A stretch of DNA of 64,000 bases. Source: Rhizophagus clarus. Lineage: Eukaryota; Glomeromycota; Glomeromycetes; Glomerales; Glomeraceae. The stretch lies in the NCBI GenBank assembly GCA_015698045.1, contig BLAL01000040.1, positions 474,501-538,500 on the forward strand. The letters are read 5' to 3'. Shown here piece by piece: positions 33,652-44,741 of the stretch (its first letter is position 1; the number at the start of each line of letters is the position of its first letter). The position numbers were made by a program, and so were the translations under genes. Under the pieces are notes generated by a model. The model ran no database searches. It worked only from the letters and a program-made list of their open reading frames with translations, and was not told the DNA's origin.

Positions 33652-34006
33652 TATTATCGCCGTTTTCAAAATGGTGCGATTTTCGATCACATGACAACGT
33701 GTTACAAATTATGCGAATTTTGCATTTTTTTGTGAACTCTTTTTAAAATTTATAACAAACGTTACGAATTCTTTTTACAAATATATACTATGGGTCTTAT
33801 AGTTACTATATTCTGAGTTTCATAGTACTAAAATAGTTCTTTACCTTCGAATTCTCAAAAATATTACCTCTAATAAAACGAATTCCCACGAATTTTTGCA
33901 AATTTTTGCGAATTTTTTTAGTTTCTCTTTTTTTTTATTATAAAATACGCTTTAGTTGTTGAAAATTAACAATATTATAATTTCTTAAAGCAATATTAGA
34001 TTAAGG

Positions 34007-35096
34007 ATGGGAAAAAGTCTAAGTGAAGATTTGAGATGGCGAATTATTTATTGTCAAGCTAAGGGTTTAACGCAAAATGAAATTGCTAAAAGAATGTATG
34101 TTAGTGAGTCAACTGTTTATAAAGTCTATAGAATTTTTAAAAAATGGGGATGTGTAAAAGATCCATTTGTTGGTAAAGTGGAAAGGAGAAAAATATTATC
34201 AAGACAAGATATGCAGGTAATAATTATTTTGATATAATAACTATATATTATTTTTTATCTAACAGAGTTTATAATTTATAGGTATTGGAAAGCTTGGTTA
34301 AAGACAAAGTAAATTGGTACCTTGATGAATTGGTACACGAGATGGAGCAGAGAATAGGAAAACTGGTTTCTATTCCAACATTATGGCGTTCTCTTAAATT
34401 TTGTGGTATAACTAGAAAGAAAATACAAAAAGCATTAAAAGAAAGAAGTGATATATTGTGAGGTGTTGATTTATATAATATTGGAATGAATTATACTGCT
34501 GAACAACTAATTTTTATTGATGAATCTGTAAAAGATGAGAGGACACTTACCAGATTATATGGCTATTCTCCTATCAACACTAGAGCAAAAAAAAGTGTTG
34601 TTTTTGTTAGAGGAAAACGTTATACTATTTTACCTGCCCTATCTTTAGAAGGTTTTATTGCTGTTGATATTATGGAAGGGAGTTGTAATAAAGAGAGATT
34701 TAAAACTTTTGTTTTAACACGATTGGTAAATAATTTATATTTATATCATTATTTAGAATTTTTTATTAACAATATTCATTTGTTTTCAATAAGATACCTC
34801 AAATGAATCCATATCTGGCTAAATATAGTGTATTAGTTATGGATAATACACGTATACATCATGATGATGATTTAGTTACAGCAGTAGAAGACATTGGTGG
34901 GAAAATACTTTATTTACCGCCCTATTCACCAGATTTAAATCCCATTGAAACAGCTTTTTCAGCGTTAAAATCTTGGTTAAAAAGATGCAGAGATTTTGCA
35001 AATTATTTTGACCCAATATATTTAATTTTAGTTGCATTAGCTCAAACTACACCAGATATAGCAAAAAAATATTTTGAAGAATCAGTTTATTTATAA
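34007..35096 (+). pseudogene. Tc1/mariner-type transposase with two introns and one stop
   Basis: Exon 1 (34007-34216) encodes a helix-turn-helix: LSEDLRWRIIYCQAKGLTQN, then EIAKRMYVSESTVYKVYRIF. Intron 1 is 34217-34281 (GTAATA...TAG). Exon 2 (34282-34725) contains a TGA at 34459-34461 and then the DDE region, with FIDES as the first Asp and VDIMEGSCNKERFKTFVLTR. Intron 2 is 34726-34793 (GTAAAT...AAG). Exon 3 (34794-35096) has VLVMDNTRIHHDDDL with the second Asp and YLPPYSPDLNPIETAFSALK with the final acidic residue, the standard Tc1 end. The second intron position is shared with the relic at 2180-2720. Apart from the stop all parts are present; the enzyme would cut and paste elements with TTATCGCC ends. 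Confidence 0.9.
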
Positions 35097-35235
35097 ATAA
35101 AATAAAATTTTGAAATTTATTTTCATTTATAATGTGTATATTTATTTGTAATACCATTAACTTTTATTGAATTATTATACTAATAAAATGAAATATACAA
35201 AAATATATACAAAAAATGTAAAATATGTACTGAAA

Positions 35236-36869
35236 TTACTCATATTTTTTTGCCTCATCACGCAATATTTGTCTACGTCCAATAATTGTTACACCCATTG
35301 AAATATATTCAGATTCTGATAATCTTGTAAGTTGATTAACAAGAATTTCCTGTTCTTCAAAAACAGATAAATAGCATGTAAATTTTCCATCTCCATATTC
35401 TTGATCTAGGTTTTTCAAAAAATCTTTCATACTTGGTATAGTTTTTTTTGTTAAATTGTGATCTAATGATGTTTATGAAGAAATTGATAAACTTTGATCT
35501 GATAATTGTGAGATAATTGAAGATCTTTTTGAATCATAATCAGAATGATAATATGGATATGATGAATAATACATTTGTTGAAGATAATAAGAATGGTAGG
35601 GATATTGAGAATATGTTGTCATTTGAGAATTATTAATGAATCATCAGTACTATTAGAAGAATTTCTTTTAGTTACTTTTACTGAATGCATCATACTAAAC
35701 ATAGTATTATTAGGAGGAGTATCTAAATCTGTATTTTTATTTACCTATAATAAAAATAAAATAAATTTAATAATATTATAAAATTTAAAACTTGTAATAT
35801 ATTTGTAAATACATACAATTTCTTTAGCCCATAAACTAATTGCAAAATTAGTTAAAGGTAAATAACGGTCTTCTTTAATAAAACAGTGTTTGTGATTTTG
35901 AACATTACAAATATACTTATCATTTAATTTTATTACATAAGAACTAATCAATGCTTCATTTTCATCCAAATCTGCTTCTTTAGGTATATGCTTCTTTGCA
36001 TGTTTTTTTGATGGCAGTTGTGATTTGGACTTAGTATTTTGGGTATCATTATCTGATCCTTTATCAGATTCCTGTTCTGAAATTTCATCACTCTATAATT
36101 TTATTAGATATATAATAGTTTTGTAAATAATTTTCAAAAATAATAAATACCTGACGTGATTGTTTCTTAGATGCTTCTTTAAGTGTAACAACAACTACTA
36201 CTTTTTTATTTCCTGTTGTCATACTTTGATAATCTTTTAAAAATTCATCAAACGCTTCTTTGTTACCTAAAAGTGTTCCAGCTCCACTCTCTGAATATGA
36301 TTTGTATGTTAAAGTATATTCATTTTTATATATTAATCCAACTTGTTTGCAGATAAATGACTTAAGTTTATTCCTAAAATCAATAAAGGTTTATATTCTA
36401 AATTAAAGCTAATTATTATAGCAGGCAATGTTTGTTTGTTTTATTTAATAGATATGCGTAATTTGAATTCTATTTGCGGTGGTATAGATGGTGTAGATGG
36501 TTGAGAAGAAGTATCATCGGTTGGTAAAGGAGGAATGATAATAAATTTTTTATCTTTATCAGCCGCTTTAATATCTCTGTTAATTTGACTGTTACATGCT
36601 GAGCAAAGTATATTCAACTTATATCCATATTTTTGATTGCTAAATGATAAAGCAATTTTTATTTTTTCATGTATTTTATCTGGTTTGTAAGCTAAGTTTC
36701 TAAAATATGGAACTTTTTCAGTACGATTTTTTTTGGTTGGTTTGACTGTTTTATTACAATCACAATTATTTGATGTCAAATCTATACCACAATACATGTA
36801 TATTTGACATATAAAACACACTCCAATTTGGTAGTTTCTTGGTAGAATAGAAGACATTCTTATATACAC
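35236..36869 (-). pseudogene. Multi-exon gene of unknown function carried inside the Tc1-like element
   Basis: First exon block (36869-36441): CFICQIYMYCGIDL and CDCNKTVK, then ILCSACNSQINRD, a Cys-rich zinc-binding-like region. Next (about 36370-36151): YKNEYTLTYKSYSESGAGTL then LGNKEAFDEFLKDYQSM and VVVVVTLKEASKK, resembling PB1-like folds. A clear intron lies at 36093-36150. Next (36092 to about 35817): a Ser/Lys linker, KKHAKKHIPKEAD, and NHKHCFIKEDRYLPLTNFAI. Another intron follows (about 35745-35816). The last part (35430-35236): SMKDFLKNLDQEYGDGKF...SESEYISMGVTIIGRRQIL, SAM-like. A frame change near 35625 and a stop near 35474 (between KVTKRNSS and the SAM-like end) break it. I recall a similar zinc/PB1/SAM-like family in Rhizophagus but no function. 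It is probably a captured host gene or an accessory gene of the transposon. Confidence 0.65.
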
Positions 36870-37041
36870 TTTATACGCGAAATAGATTTTTTACGTGTCA
36901 AAAAACAAAAAAATTTGATTTTTATTTTAAAATCTTATTGGACAGTTCACAATATTACACAGATTTTGGAATTCGAATTCTTTTTTTTGTTGACAACTCC
37001 TCAAATTTGAAAATCGTACCATTTTGAAAATGGCGATAATA

Positions 37042-37812
37042 TGCTACCTATGTTTACAGACAAGAAACTAACAAACACCTATGGCTTTACCCAAAATATC
37101 AAATCTTGAAAACTTTAATAAGAAAACATCAAGCTGATATTACTCATGACTTTGACCTTTATACCCGCATTAATAATTGGAAATTTTTTGAACCCTTTAT
37201 TAACGATAATCACCTATTATACCTGTTATTACATCAAATTGTTATAAAAGATATAACAGATTTTATTCAACTTTTTATTCGGTCTTATAAGACCACTTTA
37301 TCAATTGTTATAGAATTTTGTCAATTTTATTTATTCATATTATTATACCATGTTAGTACCTTCGCAACAAATCATTTCATGATTATGTTAAAATTCATAG
37401 ACTATCTATCCCAGGCTTCTTTTCATAATGCTTACAGAAATGTAAGTGGATGCAGAATTGTTCTGCTCCAGGATCAGCATAACAACATACTTGTCCTACA
37501 ATAACTGTGTCTACTAGATATTATGCAACTATCTTGGATAAAGGTTTTTACAGGAATATAGATTCTCCTTTATATAAATATACTATTCCTTCATGTCATT
37601 TTGTTAAACCACAATTTTTCTATAGTTCGCACCGTAAGGGGAATAAATACCTTTTATATATTAGTTCAAATTTTTTACATTCGAGTAGAATTTTATCTTT
37701 TATTAATAATATAAATTTTTCTTTTTTTTCTTATAAAAATAATTTGGTTTTTTCTTTTTTTTATTTTGGAAGTGATACGTATTTCTTAGATCTTCAAGCT
37801 ATATGCATATAA
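37042..37812 (+). pseudogene. Possible continuation of the LINE-type fragment; otherwise unrecognised frames
   Basis: Immediately after the Tc1-like element the plus strand reads CYLCLQTRN, matching a Cys-Cys knuckle expected after the fragment at 33442-33651, so the Tc1-like element probably inserted into it. Two open frames follow (37106-37504 and 37507-37812). They are Phe/Leu/Ile-rich with no motif I recognise. Neither is likely to be a functional gene. Confidence 0.3.
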
Positions 37813-38089
37813 CAGACTAGTCAAGCAATATTAAAATATCTTGGTAGAGCAGTTTCCACATTTGGTGGTGATTTTAATTTAGTTTAGTATTTTATGTTAA
37901 TCTTATATAGCAAGATTTTGTAATTTCAACTAAATTATATGTTATACTGTCATCATCATTAAATAAATAAATAAATAAATAAACCTGAATTCTGTCTGTA
38001 TGAAACTAATTAAAAATGTTAGTCATAATTCAAAATTTTTTAAAAAATAATTAAGGCTAACATTTTTAGAATTAACATATATAAAGTAA
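37813..38089. other. A+T-rich spacer with (AAAT)n run
   Basis: Contains an AAATAAATAAAT run near 37960-37985. 38081-38089 is the left target duplication of the next element. Confidence 0.5.
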
Positions 38090-39810
38090 GATTATAACTA
38101 ATTTTAACCGGGGGTGATATAACTCGGGTGATATCACCTGATCGATTTTTATAATTTAATTATTTCGATATAGGTGATTTAACCCAATTAATTTTTGCAG
38201 TTTTTTTTTTATTTTTTTTTCGCACCAAGTGGTTCTTTTATTTCCATTATTACTTTCATTTCCTTGTTTTTTCATTTTTTTTCATTCCACACCATTTTTT
38301 TTTCACTCTCTCTTTATTTTTTTCGTTCCTTTTCACTTCCCTTCATTTTTTTTTGTTTCTTCACTCCCCCTTCTTTTTTTTTCGTTTCTTTTCACTCCCT
38401 TTCTTTTTTTCATCCCTTTCACTTCCCTTTACTTGGTCGAAAGTATGTAGGTATGTTCTTTTTTTCCTTTTTTTGTTTTCATTTTTCTTTCTTGTTTCTA
38501 ATTTCTTTCTTCTTCTTTTAGGTCTTTTAAGCTCTTTCAGTTTTATGCCAAAAAAGTGTCATTTTTTCATCCTTTCTTCTTTTTTGTTTTCATTTTTCTT
38601 TTCATTTCTTATTTCTCTTCTCTTTTTAGGTCTTTAATTTTTTCCAGTTTTGCATTAAAGTATATTGCTTCTTTTTTTTTTTCCTCTTTTTTGTTTTCTT
38701 ATTTCTCTTCTCTTTTTAGGTCTTTAATTTCTTCCAGTTTTGCATTAAAGTATATTGCTTCTTTTTTTTTTCCTCTTTTTTGTTTTCTTGTTTCTAATTC
38801 TTTTCTTTTTTTAAGTCTTAGTTTTGCGAACAAGGTATGGCGGTTTTTTCTTCTCTATATTTTTATTCAAATTTGTTTTCATATTTCAATTTACTAACTC
38901 TATTTTTTCTTCTTTTATGGTTTGTCTTTTCGTTAATTTGTTTCCCTTTTCTTTTCATTTTCACTCCCTTTCTTTTTTTCGTTCTAATCACCATTTTGTC
39001 CTTATTATCATTTCATTCTCATGATTATTTCGTCCTCATCATTGTTTCACCCTCGTCATCGTTTTACCCTTATTATCATTTCACCTTCATCATCGTTTTA
39101 CCCTCATCATCGTTTCACTTTCATCATCGTTTTACCCGCATCATCTTTTCGTTCGTCATCTTCTCGTTATCCTTTTGTTTTTTGTCCCCTCTCATTATCT
39201 TTTTATTTTCATTTTTGTCCCCTTTCACTTCGTCCCTATTTCCTTTTGTTTTCAATCCTATTCTTTTTTATTATCACGTCCTTTTCCTCGTCTTTTCACT
39301 GTCTTTTTTTTTTCTGCTATCTCTTTCGTTCCCTATCATTTTCTTTGTCTCCAATTATACTTTATGTCACCATTTCATCCCATTGGTTTTTTTTTGTTTC
39401 TAATGATTCTTTTTTATTATTTCCATTTTCTCTCTCTCTTTTTACCATTATTGTTAGACTTTTTTTTATATAATTATTATCATTACTAGTTACATTAAAG
39501 ATAAATAATTGTACTTTGATAAACAGTATTTAAATAAATAAAGTCATAATTTAATATATAAATAAATTTTATTATTTTTGTAGTCAGATTAATTATTTAA
39601 CGGAAATTTTCAAATAAAAATTAGCCGATCATTAGATTCTTTACATGCATAATATTGTAAATTTTAGCCAATCAAATTTCATAAATTAATTATGAGTGAA
39701 ATCACCCGGGGTAAAATTTTTTATACGTGTAAATCACCTGAATTTTGGCAAATTATTTACAGGTGAAATCACCTGAGTGATTTCACCTAGGGAGCAAATT
39801 AGCAAGATTC
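38090..39810 (+). mobile_element. Non-autonomous Mutator-like TIR element (copy B)
   Basis: Flanked by a perfect 9-bp direct repeat ATAAAGTAA (38081-38089 and 39811-39819). Same ends as copy A (GATTATAACTAATTTTAACC ... AAATTAGCAAGATTC) and colinear with it in the opposite orientation. Copy B is about 94 bp longer, mainly in the repeat-rich interior, for example a duplicated GTCTTTAATTT.TTCCAG unit at about 38620-38770. About 38195-39480 is nearly all pyrimidine on the plus strand. The Phe/Ser/Leu frames there are compositional artefacts. No transposase. Confidence 0.88.
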
Positions 39811-39819
39811 ATAAAGTAA

Positions 39820-41713
39820 TATATATTTATAAAACTGTATCAATTTTCAATTTCTAAATTTTTTATATCTGTTTAATGATTTCAAAGTATAATTCCAACA
39901 TACTATCTAAAAAAAAATATTATTAATAAAATATTTCAATTTAAAAAAAGTAGAATTCAGATCTTCCTATTAAAAGTATATGTATTCAAAAAGCTAATTA
40001 TTTAAAAAAAGAGTTTAAAAATAAACATTAATAAAAGGTTTCATTAAAAATAAAAAGTCCAAATTTTTACTAAAAATTTATATATTTAAAAAAAATTTAA
40101 TCATTTTTTGTACATATGATATATCATATTCTTTTTTGTCACCTGTGTCACACCCCTTTCCTTTTCATTTTTATATGTATTCTGTGAACAGAATTTTTTC
40201 AGTTGTAAAAAATCTATTTTTCATATTTCTAGTTAAATGTCATATATTTAATTTTACCTGACATTACTGTAATTTTGCCCAGAGTGTTCAGGATGCAATG
40301 TATCACAGGTGTGAAAAAAAATAAACCTTATTTAAAAAACTAGTCAATTAAAAAGAAATTTAAAAATGAAATATTAATAAAATATTTTATTAAAAAATAA
40401 AAGTATTAAAATATTTTATTTTAAAACTTACATAAAAGTCTAATATTCAATTTTAAAAACTGATTTCTCTACAAAAAATTAAAAAAAAAACTTTGAAAAC
40501 CTTTTTTCAAAACTTATATGAAATCTAATATTTAACTTTAAAAACAGATTTTTCTACAAAAAATCAAAAAATATATTTTTTTTTAAAAAAAAAAACTTTA
40601 AAATACTTATTTTAAAATTTATATAAAAAAGTTTTAATATCTAATTTCAAAAAAAAATTATCATTTTTTTTAAAAAACTTTGAAAAACTTAGTTTAAAAT
40701 TTATATAAAAATCCAGTATCCAACTTTTAAGCCAATTTTTTTATAAAAAATTGAAAAGCTTAATAAAGTAGAAATTTATTTGTATAATCAGAATTACTTT
40801 TACTATTAAAATTTTACTTATATATTAAAAATTATAGAAATAAAATATTATAATATTTTATTAACATTCATGAATCACATCTAGTTGAGCTGAATGGGTT
40901 TTATGATTTGTATATGATATTTTTATTTAAATATTAATCAATAAATATTACACGACCTTTGAATTAAAAAAATATATATATATATATTTTATTAAAAAAT
41001 AATTTTAGAAAAATTCATTTTGTTTGTCTAAAATGTTGAAGGATCATTTAAACTATAAAATGTAAGATATAAATATTAGTTAATATTTTGTTAAATATCT
41101 TTAAAATTTTTTTTATAAATATCTTTAAATTGAGTTTAAACTTCAAAATAAATGTTAAATTATCTAAAAAAAATAAAGAAAAAAAAAAAAAAGACAGGAA
41201 AAAGAAAAAAAAAAGAAAAAAATAAAGAAAAAAACAAAAGTAAAAATAAAAGAAAGAAAAATTACAGTTATATAAAAAAAATTTTTTTATAAAAAGATTA
41301 TTAATTTTATATCACTTGTTAAAATAGATATTCTAAATTTTGTAATAAAATCTTTATTATTTGTTTTAAGTTAAAAATAATGAAATATGGTATTTAAATT
41401 TCAAAAAACTAAAAAGTTACTTAAAAAAAAAAGGAAAAAAGAAAATGAAAAAAAGGAAAAAAAAAAGAATGAAAAAAAAGGAAAAATAAAGACAAAAAAA
41501 ATGAATGAAAAAAATGAAAAAAAAAAGAATTGTAAAAATAGAAAAGAAGAGAAAAAACTAAAAAAAATGTAAGTTTTATTAAAAGTTTTTCTAATGTAAA
41601 AAAAAAAGTTTAAATTTAAACTTTTAACTAATAATAATAATATATAATATACATATATGATATGTAATGCTCTATTCAATAATGATTTAATAAGATTAAA
41701 TATATATTTAATT
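39820..41713. other. A+T-rich intergenic DNA with a degenerate repeat array
   Basis: No gene seen. 40420-40760 holds three to four ~95-bp units (AAAACTTATATGAAATCTAAT, AAAACAGATTTTTCTACAAA), related to the array at 23095-24560. 41170-41580 is an A/G-rich tract whose Lys-rich frame is compositional. Confidence 0.5.
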
Positions 41714-41722
41714 ATAAATTAT

Positions 41723-44700
41723 GGAATAATTTATTTAATACACCCCTCGTTATAATGCACCCCCTTATCACATGTTTAATTGTTTTTATTTATTTATCAA
41801 ATAATCAAAATAATCTTAAATCATTAAGCAGGATCCCAAAAACTCTATATAAAGGTTAGTCTAAATTTTGGGAAATTTACTATTAACTTTACCTAGTTTA
41901 AGTCAAAAATTTACTAGTAACATTACCCAACCTAGAAATAACCTTAAATATTTTCTAATGTATTTTACCCAAAATAAAAATAACCTATTATGTTCTTATA
42001 TAAGCAGTTTATTAATAAAATGCAGAATATTATACAATTTATTAATTAAGAATTAATGTTAAATGACCAATTAGATTAATAACTGTTGAATTATTATTAT
42101 TAAAGTGATAAATCACTTGTTTTGAAGGATAATTTATAGAACTTTCTAGTATTTGGATCCAGATAAAACCTTAAATAATTTAAATGAGATTACTACCAAA
42201 AAAAAAGATCATAAATGTCAACTCTGAATTGACTATAATTTTAATCAGAATATTTAATATATTATGAATCAAAAAATTGGTAATTCTGATAGTTCCAGCT
42301 TGAATTAACCAAAACAGATCCCAGATAAAAACTGGATAAAACTGCTATGGATCCAAACACTAGGACTTTTGGCTTGCATCTTTTGAAAAGAAAAAAAATA
42401 GAAAAAGAAAACTGATTTATCATGATTTTTACAAAAGGTATATATATTACCTCTATAAAATTGCATATGCTCATTACCTATTATAATAATAACCTCAAAA
42501 GTGATTATAGGACTTTTACCTATTTTATAAAACAACAATTTTATTTTTACCCAATTTAATTTGTAATCTGCAACAGAAGTAGAGATCGGCAATAATAAAA
42601 TTTGGGGCTAGATTTACCAAATTTGGTAATATTTATGTAGATTATAATTATTCATAAGAGGATTACGCAATCATTTACATAGGAAATATAAAGGGAAAAT
42701 CACATTAATAGATAGCCAATTACTGTAACTTTTTATTCGTAAAAAATCTTTTTCTCAAAATCATTTCTTAAAAACTTTTATTAGATATAACGTGAGATTC
42801 TCCATATGCCGATCATTTCTCTACTACTATTACAGATCACTATAAGAATTAACTGAATTAACCTAAAATTTTTTTATAATAACATTACCCAACTTAATAA
42901 ATAACAATTTTGGATTTTACATAATAAATTTACCCATTTTAATAGCAACCTCTATATAGAGTTTTTAGAGTTCTCGTTAAACACATTGCAACTTTTCATT
43001 ATTTTATTATTTTATTTTTAATAAACTGAGATAAGTCTTCCTGCTTTTTTCATTATCCTTTATCTCTAAGAGTTTATTTCATCTCCAAGAAGTGTTCCTA
43101 TAAAAAAAACCAATAAAAAAACATTAGAAATGTTCTTAAACAAAATTAACAAAAAAAAGAAATAAACTCTATCTTTTTATCTTCAGAAGTCTCCAGGAGG
43201 TGCTTCTATAAAAAAAAAGACAATAGAGGAATGTTAGAAAATGTTCTTAAACGAGATTAATGAAAAAAAAGAAATAACCCTTACCTTTTCATTTCCAGAT
43301 GTCTCTGAAAGCGTTTCAGGTATAGCATTTTTTTCTTATCTTTTTTCAATTTTGTTTTCTTATTTCATTTTTATTAACTATTTTTTCTTCTTTTTATGGT
43401 TTATCTTTTGTTAATTTATTCCCTTTTTCTTTTTATTTTCATTCACTTTCTTCTTTTTCATTATCACTCCTTTTTCCTTTCATTCTCATGATCGTTTCAT
43501 CCTTATCACTATTTTATCCTCATCGTTGTTTCATCCTTATCAATCATCATTTTATCTTCATCATCAATTATCATTTCATCCTTATCATCAATTATTGTTT
43601 TGTTCGTCCTTATCATCAATTATTGTTTCATACATCTGTTCTCATCACCAATTATCATTTTGTTTTTATTATTAATTATCATTTCATCCTCATCATCAAT
43701 TTAATTTCATCATCAGCATTTCACCTCCTTTTTTTTTAGGTCTTAGTTTTGCAAACAAGGTATAGTGTTTTTTCTTATTTTTTTTTCAATTTTGTTTTCA
43801 TATTTCATTTTTATTAATTATTTTTTCTTCTTTTTATGGTTTATCTTTCATTAATTTATTCCTCTTTTCTTTTCATTTTCATTCATTTTCTTGTTTTTCA
43901 TTATCACTCCTTTTTCCTTTCATTCTCATGATTATTTCATCCTTATCAACATTTTGTCCTCATCATTGTTTCATTCTCATCAATCATCATTTCATCTTCA
44001 CCATCAATTATCATTTTATTCTCATTATCAATTATCATTTCATCCTTATCATTTTATTCTTATCATTGTTTTATTTTTATCATTATTTTATTCTTGTCAT
44101 CTTTTCATTTCTCCTCATCATCTTTTTATCTTTTCATTCCTTTCTTATCATCTCTTCATTTTTCATCATCCTGTCATTTTGTTCATCTTCCTTTTGTCAT
44201 CCTTTCATTTTTTTTATCCCCTTCTTGTCATTTTTTCTTTTTTTTTGCCTCTCCCATTATCTTTTTATTTTCATTTCTATTCTCTTTTATTTTATCTCTA
44301 TTTTCTTTTGTTTTCGATCCTGTTCCTTTTATTTTCACATTCTTTCCCTCTTCTTTTCACTATTTTTCTTTTTTTTTACTATATTTTTTGTCTCCTATCA
44401 TCTTCATTATCTCTAATTATTTGTTACTAATATTATTTCCATTATTTCTTTCTCTTATTATCATAATTATTAGGCTTTTCTTTTTTGTATCATTATTATC
44501 ATTACTAGTTATGTTAAAGATAAATAATTGTAAAAAATATTACCTTTGATAAACAGGGTTTAAAGGAATAAAGTTATAGTTTAATATATAAATTTTGTTA
44601 TTTTTTTTGTACAATAAATTTTAGCCAATTATTTTAATTCTTAATAATAATCTAAATTAAATCACAGCTAATAAAATTTATTACATGATAAGCGGTGCAT

Positions 44701-44732
44701 TACAACGCAGAGTGCGTTAAATAAATTTACTC
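41723..44732. mobile_element. 3.0-kb TIR element with 9-bp duplication (Mutator-like, type C)
   Basis: Flanked by ATAAATTAT at 41714-41722 and 44733-44741. TIR left: GGAATAATTTATTTAATACA, then CCCCTCGTTATAATGCACCC and CTTATCA. TIR right (reverse complement): GAGTAAATTTATTTAACGCA, then CTCTGCGTTGTAATGCACCG and CTTATCA. That is about 45 bp with roughly a dozen differences. The MITE at 47480-47645 has related ends. The interior right half (43320-44560) is a diverged version of the pyrimidine-rich core of copies A and B (including a TCTTAGTTTTGC.AACAAGGTAT block), although the ends differ. No transposase was recognised in 41770-43300. Confidence 0.8.
43070..43325. repeat. ~115-bp units inside element C
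   Basis: Two to three units with GAAGTGTTCCTATAAAAAAA, AACATTAGAAATGTTCTTAA and an AAAGAAATAAACTC...CTT block followed by TTTCCAGATGTCTC. Each has a splice-acceptor-like pyrimidine tract plus CAG. They resemble the arrays at 22200-22745 and 32560-33120. Confidence 0.55.
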
Positions 44733-44741
44733 ATAAATTAT

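Larger units (their letters stand above)
33654..37039 (+). mobile_element. Tc1/mariner-superfamily element with a second gene inside its TIRs
   Basis: Inverted ends TTATCGCCGTTTTCAAAATG (left) and TTATCGCCATTTTCAAAATG (right, reverse complement), continuing GT.CGATTTTC, flanked by TA on both sides (33652-33653 and 37040-37041), the Tc1/mariner target duplication. At 3.4 kb it is more than twice the usual Tc1 size, because a multi-exon minus-strand gene (35236-36869) lies between the transposase and the right TIR. The transposase has one in-frame stop and the second gene has at least two lesions, so this copy is inactive but young-looking. Confidence 0.9.

Noticed and set aside
38195-39489. 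Membrane-protein-like frames (up to 188 codons) on the plus strand
   Set aside because: Same compositional artefact in copy B; no stable family and no start context.
41387-41572. Lys/Glu-rich 61-codon frame
   Set aside because: Pure A/G simple sequence.
43488-44549. Phe/Ile/His-rich frames up to 179 codons
   Set aside because: Compositional frames in the pyrimidine-rich core of element C.
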